Source: Girardinichthys multiradiatus
Lineage: Eukaryota; Chordata; Actinopteri; Cyprinodontiformes; Goodeidae
NCBI RefSeq assembly: GCF_021462225.1
Contig: NC_061806.1
Span: 24,572,144 to 24,636,143 of the forward strand
Direction: 5' to 3'
Length of the DNA: 64,000 bases
The notes under the pieces were generated by a model. It was given only the letters and a program-made list of their open reading frames with translations, had not been told where the DNA came from and did no database searches. Shown in pieces: positions 38,801 to 48,970 of the stretch (position 1 is its first letter; each line of letters begins with the position of its first letter). Both the position numbers and the translations under genes were made by a program.

Positions 38801-41800
38801 GAAACATTTACAGACAGAGCTGAAATAAATTAGTTAAATGGAGAGAAGTGAGAAGTTACTGGTGTGCAGTTTACCATGAACTAAAAAGGGCAGGGTTTCA
38901 GAAAGCGAAAAACCTGAGCTTTGTGAAAACAGGCGGAGGAGGCTATATGGAGCAAAGGGGGACAGAAAACGAGCGTGATAGAGAAGGAGTTGTTGGGTCA
39001 CCCCATTTTAGCATTCACAATAGCTTGAGCTCTCCCCGAGGCTTATTGTTCACTCACTGTGGGTCTTTGTAAAAAGGCTTGGCACTCAACTCTCTTATTA
39101 CACAGCAGCTCCCACTAACAAATGCAGAAAGCAGCCCTGGTGCATGTGGGTGAGTCTAAGAGGTTGAGCGGGGAGGATGAAAAATTAGTCCATGATGTAC
39201 ACATCAAAGCCTCTGGAGGGATACAGCCATACTGTTGAGTACAATGGTTGAATGTATTTCTGCATTGGACAATTTTTTAGCTTGTCTGGGCAGTCTGTAA
39301 CTCAGAAATCTGAATATTATTCTGATGAGTAACTGCACCATATGCAAAGACTTCGTGATCACAGTAATGACACTCTTCAGTGGGGAAGTTGACACTTTCA
39401 GTATCAGGTGTTTAAAAATAATTCAAAGGTAGCTGAGATGCAATAAGCCGTTTTAAAGGGAAGAGCATTTTTTACAGAGGCATGTTGGCTGTTTATTGGG
39501 TCAGTCACAGAGAGCTAGGCTTTGGCAGTAGTTTCACTCCTTCACCATTCTCTTCAGTGCATTAGCCTATTTGAGGGAAGTTTTATTTTTAGAGCAGTAT
39601 TTATTTTTATGGGATTGTGACTCCATACAGAAGAGATTGAAGCACAGCAATTATTTTTAAAACTCTTTATTTTCACTTTTATCGTCATCGCAATAAATAA
39701 CACAAAATTTGTGAAAATACTAAGTCCAAATGCCCATCCTTATACAGAGCATGCCGAATTTAGAAATGTTAGCAGATGTTTGGAAACCTCACAATAGGAA
39801 AGTGCCCAAGAAAGTAAACAATCAACCCAAAAAAATGTGTAGAAAATAATATCCCTTTCTTATAAAAAGAAAAATGGGAGTGACTAGGTTTCAGATCTAT
39901 GATTTGCAGATTCCTTTTCTACAAAAATAAGTTTCTTAACTTTTACAATAAGATTATTTTGCATTTAGTATTGTGCAGGGAACAAACTTTAGGAAGAAAC
40001 AAATAGAAACTGATGTTTACAGTAAGTAAGGCTAACCGCCAATATAAGATGCTCAAGAGAAATATCTTTAACGGTTTCATTCTAGTTCTTAAAGAGAAAT
40101 CACAATCTGTTTTTGGCAGGACAGCCCTTTACAAAAACAAGAGATCGTAAATTTGTAAGGGTTAGATTACACACATTACCATTTTGACATCTCTTGTTCA
40201 GACACATAGCAACAGGAAAAATTAGCGTTAAGATGGGAGATCCATTTTGCTAGTCTCCGCACATACAACAGCTTCAACCCACTGCAGGTTTTCTATGTTT
40301 GCGCTGCATAGTTGAACTATCCTGGTGCTGGAGAAGTTGCTTCATCCTGGCCTCATCAGCATCCCTTCTCCAGATGTGCCACATATGAGCTGAGAGCTTA
40401 GAGAATCCAGCAGATCAACGCTGTGCAGCAGATGCTGGAGAAAAAAACCTGCCTAAGCCAAGAGAGAATGCAGGGACAAAATCAACCTCTACCAATAGTG
40501 ACGTGGCCAAGTTCTTATTCGTACCAGAGATTGCAAAAGGTGAACAAATTAAAAGCCAAAAAAAAAAAAAAAAAAAAAGAAAAATACCGAATCCAAGAGG
40601 CCAAAACGGATCCTTTGATGTAGGTCAAAAGGGAAAGGTTTCAAAAATCAAACATTTGCTGCCAAAAAGCAGGTGATTTACAGGTGCATTAAATGTATCA
40701 AGATGGCCTTAAATTCAAGCTTAGCAATGAAGTACCAGCAACAAGAAAATAGACCACAAACCCAAACAAACCACAAAGCCCCAAGGCCGACAGATGCATG
40801 AAAAACTGAGAAGCACCATGAACACCATCATGTGATACAACTGCAACACAAAGACCCACTGGAGCCACTTTTGTTTACACTTAATACACGCGTTAGTCTC
40901 TATTTGTAAACCCGTACCCCCCACCCAACATCCATCTCATCTCCATGACCAGCCTAGCCCCGAGGCCACCTCCACCAATCATTGCCTAATTTTACTGCAT
41001 CATCCACTATGCCTGCCCCTCCATGCTCCCCCTACCTCACACAGCCCGTCTGTCCCCTAGATGCTAGAACAATATCGCAGTGTGCATTTGGCCCAAGGTG
41101 TGGGAGGGCTGCACTGAGTGTCTCCCTGCATCCTGACAATAATAAAGACCTATGGTAGGGGTGCCACAAGAAAGGGGGTTTTTAGCAAGAAGAATTCTCC
41201 CTCTGGCTTCACCGCACCCATTCCCCCTGACCTGTGGCCCCCAATAAACATCCCATCTATCTGACAGGCACCAGGCTGCACTGGGTGTGTCTCCTTCCCC
41301 ATTTGGGGAGATGCACCAATTATGAGTAAGAGTTTGTCATAACCAAACTTCGGGGAGGTGGAGGAGTTGAATATGACTTAACAGTTCTGAAAATATCTGA
41401 ATTTCCTTCCTGAGAATCAACTGTGGTGATCGTATCTTACACCACATTAAGACTCACAAAAAGAGGGGAATAATTTGCTAAAATACAAGATCAAAGGTTT
41501 CCTAATCCAACATGTATAGAGCACATTTTATTAGTTGTGTGCTTAGCAGCAACAAAAAGGAAAGCAGAAAAAAAGGTTCAAAAGGAAAAACAAAAGAGAG
41601 AATGAATGGAGAGGCCAGTTCTAAAGAACCGAAACAAGTTTCATGTGACAATTCAGTGCATCTTTGTATCATATGATAGAAATGGAAATACAATTATAGA
41701 GTCGTTTGGGTTATAGAATTTAAGTAGGGGACCGTACCGACAGTTGGCTCTGTGGGCCCTAATGTTGGCTTGACACATACTTGCTTACTCTTCTGAGGAA

Positions 41801-44705
41801 AAATGATGTAACACTACCTCATTGCATCATTGTAAAAAAAAACATCTTGAATAAAAAAGTTTAGAAAAATGTTGTTGGTTCAACACTCAAGATTTAAATA
41901 TTTGATTGAAACTCTAGGTCTACTTTTGCCCTGTTGTAACTAGTGAGTAGCAGCATAGGAAGCAATCTGAGCATAAGACAGCATGGAAAAAATTAAGAAC
42001 AGCTCCCTTTTTCTAAGGATACCCACATCTACTACAGCTGCCCGGGTGTACTGAGGCTAATTGAGTTAGCTTTAACAAATGCAGCAGAGGCCTGAGTAAC
42101 ATCAGGAATGAGTGAAGAGAACAAGACGTTGTCTCATAATGCTATAATTCCCCTTTAATGTGCTGCTTCACAATGCTGTCCTACTTCTATTATCAAACTC
42201 AAGAAATACAAAAGAGTCTCATGAAATGTAAAAGAAATAAAACATTGTAATTAACTTTAAGGAAATAAGTTAAATCCTACAAACTAAACACAGAAATAGG
42301 GTTGTGTAGCTTAGACAGCCTACTTAGTAGTGTCTGGGGTCCTTGTTGCTAGGGAAAAGCCACACCAAGCCCCTAATCCACTCCTACTGCTCTCCTTACC
42401 AATTAGAGATGTGTACAAGTTACTGGATGAGTTTAAGTAATTCTGATTAGGGACTGCATGTACAAAGGAAGGGAACTAAATGTAGTAGTGAAATCCTCTC
42501 TGCTCACAAATTAAGAGCCGAATAGGACCCTGTTCCTAATTATCCTGACAGCGTCAGGCAATTGTCAGAACATGAGGCAGTACGTGATCATGTTGAAGGA
42601 ACAGTAAACGTGGGCACTGATAGGTGAACCAATGTTTCGAACCTAGCAGTGAAGGCCTTGCTTATGTGAGTTCACAGAATATTTGCTGTAGATGTGCTGC
42701 CTCTGCTGTAATAAAATTAAGAAAGCAATAAAGAGTCCTTCTGCATGTCAGTAATTACATACCTAAACTATATAAAAGTGCCTTGATTTTTAAACAGTAT
42801 TCAGTACGAGGATATCGACAATAGATTTTTACCTCGCTCAACCTTAGTGTGGCTACCCAATCTTTATGGCCTAATATAAACAAAATGAAGTCGTCTCAAA
42901 GTCAGATAGTGGATAGTTATGACAAATCAGACCTAGTTACTGTATATGATGACCATTTCTGTGTGAGGAAGTTGTTTATATTTAGTATTGTCCATTTTTA
43001 CCTGCATACAAGGCTTTTAAGATTTTGTTTTTTATTCAACTTGTATATTGCAAGGAGATGTGGTTATATGACTTCAATAAATGTATTTACAAGCAGAAGT
43101 TCTTCCTTAGCTACATGGGTTTGACCAGGGTGTATAGTCATATTTTCAAACTGGGTTAAGAAGCAACCCAAAGTTTTCAGATAAAAAAAATAACATACAA
43201 ATAAATCAATATTTTGCATCACATTCTAGCAATGTTTATGAAAATACTTGTACTGTATTACAGTATTTACAGATATGAAGCTGTAACGCTGGTTATGAAG
43301 TTGAGGTACACATTGGCAAAAATACAAACTGAGCCAGAGCCATTCACACTCTGCATACCAGTAATATCTTTGGCCAGTCGCATGGAAATTCACTGCTCCG
43401 ACATAGATTTCACTGACAAAAATGCTATAAATTAAGATGAGGGTGTGGACACCATAAAGAGTAAGGACATCATAGGCTAATCACAGCCAACATTATCAGT
43501 ACAATAGTCAACATTAATAATGCAATTGCAGGTTTTCTAGAGATGTGCCAATTAATCAGCAAATTTTCCCTTGACTGGCCTTGATCAGCAAGTCAAAAAA
43601 TTGTTTTCACCCAGGCTACATGCATCAAAAGTTAGAACTTTACCATTATCGACCTGTTAATGCACGGAACAACAGCAAGTAACTTGCAGCACACGTCTTA
43701 CAGCTCAGAATCGAAAGAATCCAACAAACTGGTAATAGCCTTTAGAACCTGATCAATGCATCTCTTATGTTTTCCATAATACCATGCAACCCTAACCACA
43801 ACATAAAAATCCAGTAGTTAAGAAGATGATGCAGGTGATGCTGTGCAACTAGATTACCAACATCCATTTCACCAATTCCTCCCTATTGTAAGGTCGCCTC
43901 TGGTCAAAGCAGGCTGTCAGGCTCCAGCCAACATGATTTACTCCCCTCCTCTTGTTCAGCCTTGCAAGTGACACCATCTATGGATTTTGGGGGGTCATTC
44001 TCGCACAATGCCTTTAATTTAGCTCCCTAAAGGGAGGAGTAGGAAGAGGCCGGTGGAGGAAGAAATGCGCCAAAGGTCACCCGTGACTGCAAGGCAGTGG
44101 AGTTAGCATGAGAGGCGGGGAGATTGGGTAAGGGGTGCGGCTCCCCAAAGGCTGTCAGGGTCGATCCCTTGCCATTGTGTGACCTCTAGGCAAGCTAGTA
44201 ATCAAGACAACTGCCAATACAATAGTACCGCATTCTCATTATTGCCTTACATTTGTGAATCAAAGTGCTGCTTTACGATGCATTCTGAGCGTCAACCTGC
44301 AGTGTAGCAGGTGTCAAGCAAGAACAGGTGTAACTTTTCTGACATTTGAATGGACGGTTTCATTTTAAACCTTAAGGTGTTGCTTAAAACCATCTATGCG
44401 CGATTCACTGTTGCTGGAGCACCTCAACAACGTTCCGACCATCTACCTTTAGCCTGACAGCAACTCCTTAAGCGGGTAGAAAGCTAGGCTAGCTATTAGC
44501 TAAAGCTAGAAGGCTGGAGCTAACCAATTAGCTAGGGAAGGGATTGGAAAGCTTAGGTAAAAGCCTATTTTCGCCTTAGCCTTATTTTTAAAGTTATTAC
44601 GGCAAAAAGCAACGACCAAACGGGTAATGAATTAACACTTTGACAGTTGTCTGACTGGTATTTCATGCTACGTAGGTAAACGGAAGCGGAGCCAGCTAAC
44701 GTTAC
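35890..44705 (-). other. zbtb10: zbtb10 intron 1
   Basis: Phase-0 intron of about 8.8 kb from the gtaacg donor at 44705 to the tataag acceptor at 35890. It contains an A tract at 40558-40578. I see no exon, RNA gene or clear transposon. Short open frames on both strands show neither family resemblance nor paired splice sites. The more GC-rich patches near 38,350-38,650, 40,900-41,300 and 43,900-44,200 are candidates for conserved regulatory DNA, but comparison with other fish would be needed to say so. Confidence 0.8.
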
Positions 44706-45380
44706 CTGTTTGGTGGGGTCATTTCTCCCGTGCTCGGAAGACAGGTGATGTCTCAGCAGCAAGGCCCGCTTGTAGTTACGGCTCCCTTTGACGAGCTCGT
44801 CGCTGTTTTTAGTGGCAATGTTGTGGCACCAAGAACAAGACATGAGTCCCGTCTCTGTGCAGAATTTGAGCCATGGGAAATCTTGCAGCCACGAAGCGTT
44901 GAACAGTGAGTGTTTCTGGAGCAGTGTCTGCGGTCTCATCTCTACCCCAGATTTCCTGGAACCAGTCTCGCCTCCCCTCACAACGCTCCGAGACTCTTGT
45001 CCTTCTTCAGTGTTGTTGGTGGGACCGTTCCCCGCTGTCCAGCTATTTCCCTCCCCAAACCCGTCGTCTCGTTCAACCGAACCCACACGATCGTCCCCGG
45101 GTGCCCAGATGCCCCCTTCCGGGTCCTCTTCCTCCTCCGCCTCGGGCTCCGTGCTGTCGCTGACAGACCCAGCGCCCTCCACTCTCTTCTGCGACGGTCC
45201 CTTCGCCCCCAGATCCCTGTCGTCCTCTTGATCCGGCCTATTCCCGTTAAAATGTCGGTCTTGACAGGCCGGGGCCTCCCAGCTGTTACAGTTCCCCCCA
45301 CCGATGCCACTGGAGCCCGTTAACCCAGCTGATCCACCTCCTCGGAAAGCCAAAGACCTGCGATTTCTCTCACCGGACAT
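44706..45380 (-). CDS. zbtb10: zbtb10 exon 1, N-terminus with BED-like finger
   Basis: A 675-nt first coding exon of exactly 225 codons, ending at a gtaacg donor in phase 0. The chosen start (ATG at 45380-45378, A at -3) gives M-S-G-E-R-N-R-R-S-L-A-F-R-G-G-G, matching the N-R-R-T-L-A-F-R-G-G-G motif of mammalian ZBTB10. A Gly/Asn- then Glu-rich disordered region follows, including H-F-N-G and S-V-S-D-S-T-E. Next comes a conserved module W-L-Q-D-F-P-W-L with Cys182, Cys185, His212 and His217, resembling a BED-type zinc finger. No in-frame stop occurs upstream for 161 codons, so a longer N-terminus is formally possible. The product, with the other four exons, is 741 residues versus about 870 in human. 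Confidence 0.93.
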
Positions 45381-45680
45381 TTTCTCTTTATATCTACTAT
45401 CTTCACTTTGCCAACAGTGTCTACCCTCCAACAAAAAACAGTGTATTTGAAAGCGATGTCTTTCCCCGAAAGCGATGGCACGCTGTCGTTTCTTTTCTCC
45501 GCTTGGCCCTCCCGGTGAGAGTATGTAGGTTATGCGGAAATAAATAAAGGTTTTAAACGCATAATGAATTTCAGGGTTCTCGCTGCGTCCGCGCAGGCCC
45601 CGCAGAGGTCGAATGGCAACGACTTTCCTCCCCACAATGCACCTCGAGCAGAGCGGGGGGGGAGGCTGGAGAGGGAAGGA
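44780..45680 (-). promoter_or_regulatory. zbtb10: CpG-rich zbtb10 start region
   Basis: This stretch is clearly richer in G+C and in CpG dinucleotides than the rest of the window. It spans the first coding exon and several hundred bases upstream (for example the run near 45580-45610). No TATA box is seen at a suitable place on the minus strand, which fits a CpG-island promoter. The transcription start cannot be placed from the sequence; it is likely between about 45,450 and 45,850. Confidence 0.6.
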
Positions 45681-48110
45681 GGGAGGAAAAGGGACGGCTT
45701 TAAAGGGAGATGGGGGTGCTGTTGATCTGCAAGGGGTCCTTTGTATTTTAAGGCTGCACCCATTTTCCGCATGCTTTTCATCTTTTAAACTGCTTGTTTT
45801 CGGTCTGTGAATGTCGACATGTGTGCCCCTCTTTAGCCCATGTGCAAAGCATTGTGACCACAATAGTCATATGATTTCTGCAGGAATAGATTAGTGAAGT
45901 GTACATAATAATAATAATAATAATGACAATAATACATCGTGCTGTTATTATAAATTACCTCTAGTATATTCCTGCATAAAAATAAGTTATGTGATATATT
46001 TACGCATCAGTGGAGAACCCTGCCAATTAAATGTAAGAAATATTTTTATATTAAACTTTTTTGGCATTGTTAGTGACACTAATGACACTAAGCATGAATA
46101 CATTAGTCCTTATTTATTCCTGCTTCTGACCAAGCTCAAACATTAACATTTTCATCTATTTTTTGCTTCTTTATTGGCCTGAAATTATTATGCACAAGGG
46201 AAGAAGTGGGTCGGTTTACTTTATGGAATATTTTAATATAATAATAAAATTACATCACAACAACTTTGCTATTTTTATTATTATCAATGTTGTTGTCATT
46301 GTTATTATTAATATAGGGTTACTATATACAATGTAGTATAAAATATAATGTGTAAATATTTATTAAAAAATCGAAAATAATAATATGTCAAAGAAAATGC
46401 ATTTTATACATGTACATTCATTTACTATTGTAAAAAATATGTTTAATCAAATTTCATGATATAAAGGGCAGCATCAATACGACATTTCTCATAAATTTCT
46501 TAATGTGATAAAAGAAAATAAATGAAAAAAACTGTGGCAGAAGCTTGGAACCAGTTATCATTTAATGACGTACATACAGTGAGTTTAGGTCACTTAATTA
46601 GACATAATACCAACTCAAACAGCTTCAACAGTTATAATATTTCTGTGTATTTATACCTATTTTAATGTCTTGAATTTATTTTGATTATTTTTAGATCCCA
46701 TACTTGGTGTTATGATCCACATAAGGGTTTTAAAGACCACCGTGGGAAACAATGGTCTACCAGTACTCACTACTCCTACCAAGTACCGTTTACTGTGTCT
46801 AAAGTATGTTAACTAATCAAGTGTAATAATTTGTCCTGTTTTTTATGTGTAATGATAAATGATTTATGTACATTACAGCAAAAACGTGACTTTGAATAAT
46901 ATTGAATTTCACTCATTTAACGACTAACTACGTATAACAAGATAAAAGTACACATAAAGTAACATAATAAAATCAAAAATCATCTTCCTCTGGGTATAAG
47001 GAATGTATTTTGAGCCTAAAGTAAGGAACTCTAACAGATCAAAACTTTTTAGTCAATTTCTACTGCATGCGATTAAAATTTATTCCAGCAGGGGGCACTG
47101 TTTCACATGAGCCTTTCTCTTTCTGTTTGTGGCTGTTCATGGGTGACGCTTGACATAGTTGTTTATATAGTTTACCTGATGTCTAAAATTAATAGTTTTA
47201 CTATAAATTTTACTATACTATAGCCTCATCTATGTGGGGCATAGACGGGGCTAATCCAGGCTTTAAGTACAAATAGATGGAGGGCATTATGTATCGAGGG
47301 TTTAATTTTCCTTGTAAGTACCCCCTAAGTATAATCAAAGTATTGCATACGCATCCAGAAACCACCCTTCAAGTTCCGGGTAACAAGTCACACCTCATGC
47401 AACAACCTAATAATATAAGTACTCTTTAGAACCTGCCTAGCACTCCACGGGAATCTATCACCTTTAAGTGGCCAGATAGTTCATGGTAATACGTCACACC
47501 TCATTATACAGTTAGTTCTACGTGATTACTCCGTAAACTTTATCAAAAACATGCAAGAAAAACCTTGTAAATATCCATAAGTACCTGTACATATGTAGAA
47601 AGTCCGTTCCCTTTAGTTCTGAATGGCCTGTCTAACCTCATAAAGCCAGTGTCAACGAGTATACTGTGTGGACCCTTTTGAGCATCCTGTGAGTACCCAG
47701 GTACCATAAAATACCCAGTATGTACCCCATAAATGTTTATTTAAAAATTCAGACACACACATTGGCACGCAAATTTTGACGTAGATACCAATTAGTTTCT
47801 CTTCCATTTAAAATTTAGTAGCCTCATTGCATGGTCACAGAAGATACACACCCTGTTTGTTTGATATTTGCAATCATAAAACTTTAGATTTTATTTTTTT
47901 GCACGTTTGTCTTTGTTTAGTGTAATACCTCTGTAAATTCAGAGGTAGCAATTTCTTTATATACAATGTATCTTGGAAAAAATGTAATGTAAAGTCCTGG
48001 ACTTTAACCCAGCACAGTGTGCTACCTGGTTGTTGTATATAAAATATGTTTTTTGTGTAATACATCCAAAAGGTTGCCCAAATACTTATTTCTCCTTCAC
48101 TGATGTTCTT
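45681..48110. other. Spacer between divergent zbtb10 and tpd52
   Basis: About 2.5 kb of mostly AT-rich DNA separates the zbtb10 start (minus strand) from the tpd52 promoter (plus strand). It includes an (AAT)n run near 45907-45930. A degenerate repeat-like zone at about 47,280-47,740 carries recurring gtacc and taa.a.gtcacacctcat motifs. No coding frame is convincing. Regulatory elements for either gene may lie here, but none can be named. Confidence 0.6.
47280..47740. repeat. Degenerate repeat with recurring gtacc motifs
   Basis: Related words recur: ccttgtaagtacccc (about 47310), ccttgtaaatatccataagt followed by acctg (about 47563), and cctgtgagtacccag (about 47686). The 18-base taacaagtcacacctcat recurs as taatacgtcacacctcat about 105 bases later. 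This suggests an old tandemly organised element, heavily diverged. Confidence 0.45.
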
Positions 48111-48115
48111 GACGG

Positions 48116-48171
48116 TATAAAAACCCAACCCACGTGCATGCTTTTGTTTACAGTCCTGCGTGCTGACGTCA
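48116..48171 (+). promoter_or_regulatory. tpd52: Probable tpd52 proximal promoter (TATA, E-box, CRE)
   Basis: A TATAAAAA box at 48116-48123 is followed by a CACGTG E-box at 48131-48136. A perfect palindromic cAMP-response element TGACGTCA is at 48164-48171. A start site about 30 bases after the TATA box (near 48,146) would give a 5' UTR of roughly 155 bases before the ATG at 48302, with the CRE just inside the transcript. If the true start is further downstream, the CRE is upstream of it. Motif presence is seen; function is inferred. Confidence 0.55.
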
Positions 48172-48301
48172 CCCAAACCCCACCCCGTACGGTGGGCTGC
48201 CTGGCAACATGAGGGAGAGAACAGGAAGACTTTCCGCCGTCAAGTTGACAACTTGCACAACCTGGACTTAAAAACGACCAGAAACATCTCTCAGCCGCAC
48301 A

Positions 48302-48320
48302 ATGGAGAGCGAAGAGAAAG
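48302..48320 (+). CDS. tpd52: tpd52 candidate short first coding exon
   Basis: Only 19 coding bases: ATG plus five codons (M-E-S-E-E-K) and the first G of a glycine codon, then a strong gtaagc donor at 48321. The ATG has A at -3 and G at +4, and an in-frame TAA at 48269-48271 closes the upstream frame. Short D52-family isoforms start with a seven-residue first exon of the same kind (human TPD52 M-D-R-G-E-Q-G, TPD52L1 M-E-A-Q-A-Q-G), also ending in glycine in phase 1. The exon phase equals that of the exon at 59399, as alternative first exons require. The common exons with the coiled coil are outside the window, so the splice partner is not seen. It could belong to another gene, but no other candidate is visible. 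Confidence 0.6.
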
Positions 48321-48920
48321 GTAAGCAATTTATTGAATTTTATTTGCGAAACATTGTTATTTATGTGTCTAATCTGCTTTTGTTACTCAGAAAATCACAA
48401 ACAAGCTAAAAAGTTTGTACTGCGGTTGAATTTTGTTGTATGAGAAAATATGCTGCTTTTTTAAGTGATGTAATTTAGGTGATATTAAAGTAACCGCGTA
48501 CAAACTTTAAGAATGAAATTTTATTTTAGGAATCTATTTCCAAAGTAGAAAAAATAATACGGAAGTCTAATGTTACACGCCATGTATGCCCGTATGTAAC
48601 TGTTAGTATGTAACTGCTTTAGTGAAAACAGAAATGGGGAATGAATATTTAAATGTAAAGGGTAAAACAGGAAGTATTACTCTAACCACCACTGAAAAAT
48701 AAATCAAAAATAAAAATTTTACGAACTACAAAGTTAGGTTACACAGGAAGTAGTCACGCCTGTTTGACAGCTACCTTCTTTAAATATCATGGGGTCACCA
48801 AGTTTGTTTGCAAGTAACGCATTCCGGTTCAAAATCATTGTTTTGCGTTCAAGCAAGATGAGCCACAGATATACTGCAAATATGCTTTATCTGCAAGATG
48901 TCTTCTCCTCTGTCTACTGT

Positions 48921-48970
48921 GTCAAGAGTAAATAGATGCATAAATACTCATGTATCTATTTACTCTTGAC
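48921..48970. repeat. 21-bp inverted repeat, 8-nt loop
   Basis: gtcaagagtaaatagatgca plus t (48921-48941) pairs with 48950-48970. All 21 positions pair if one G-U wobble in plus-strand RNA is allowed; as DNA it is 20 of 21. It lies about 600 bases inside the presumed tpd52 intron, so it would be transcribed in the plus orientation. Confidence 0.8.

Noticed and set aside
44565..44705. Extension of the exon 1 frame past residue 225
   Set aside because: Follows a consensus donor and loses similarity; exon 2 continues the known protein in phase.
44788..45323. Several long open frames on the plus strand over zbtb10 exon 1
   Set aside because: Shadows of the GC-rich coding exon on the other strand; their inferred products are low-complexity and match nothing.
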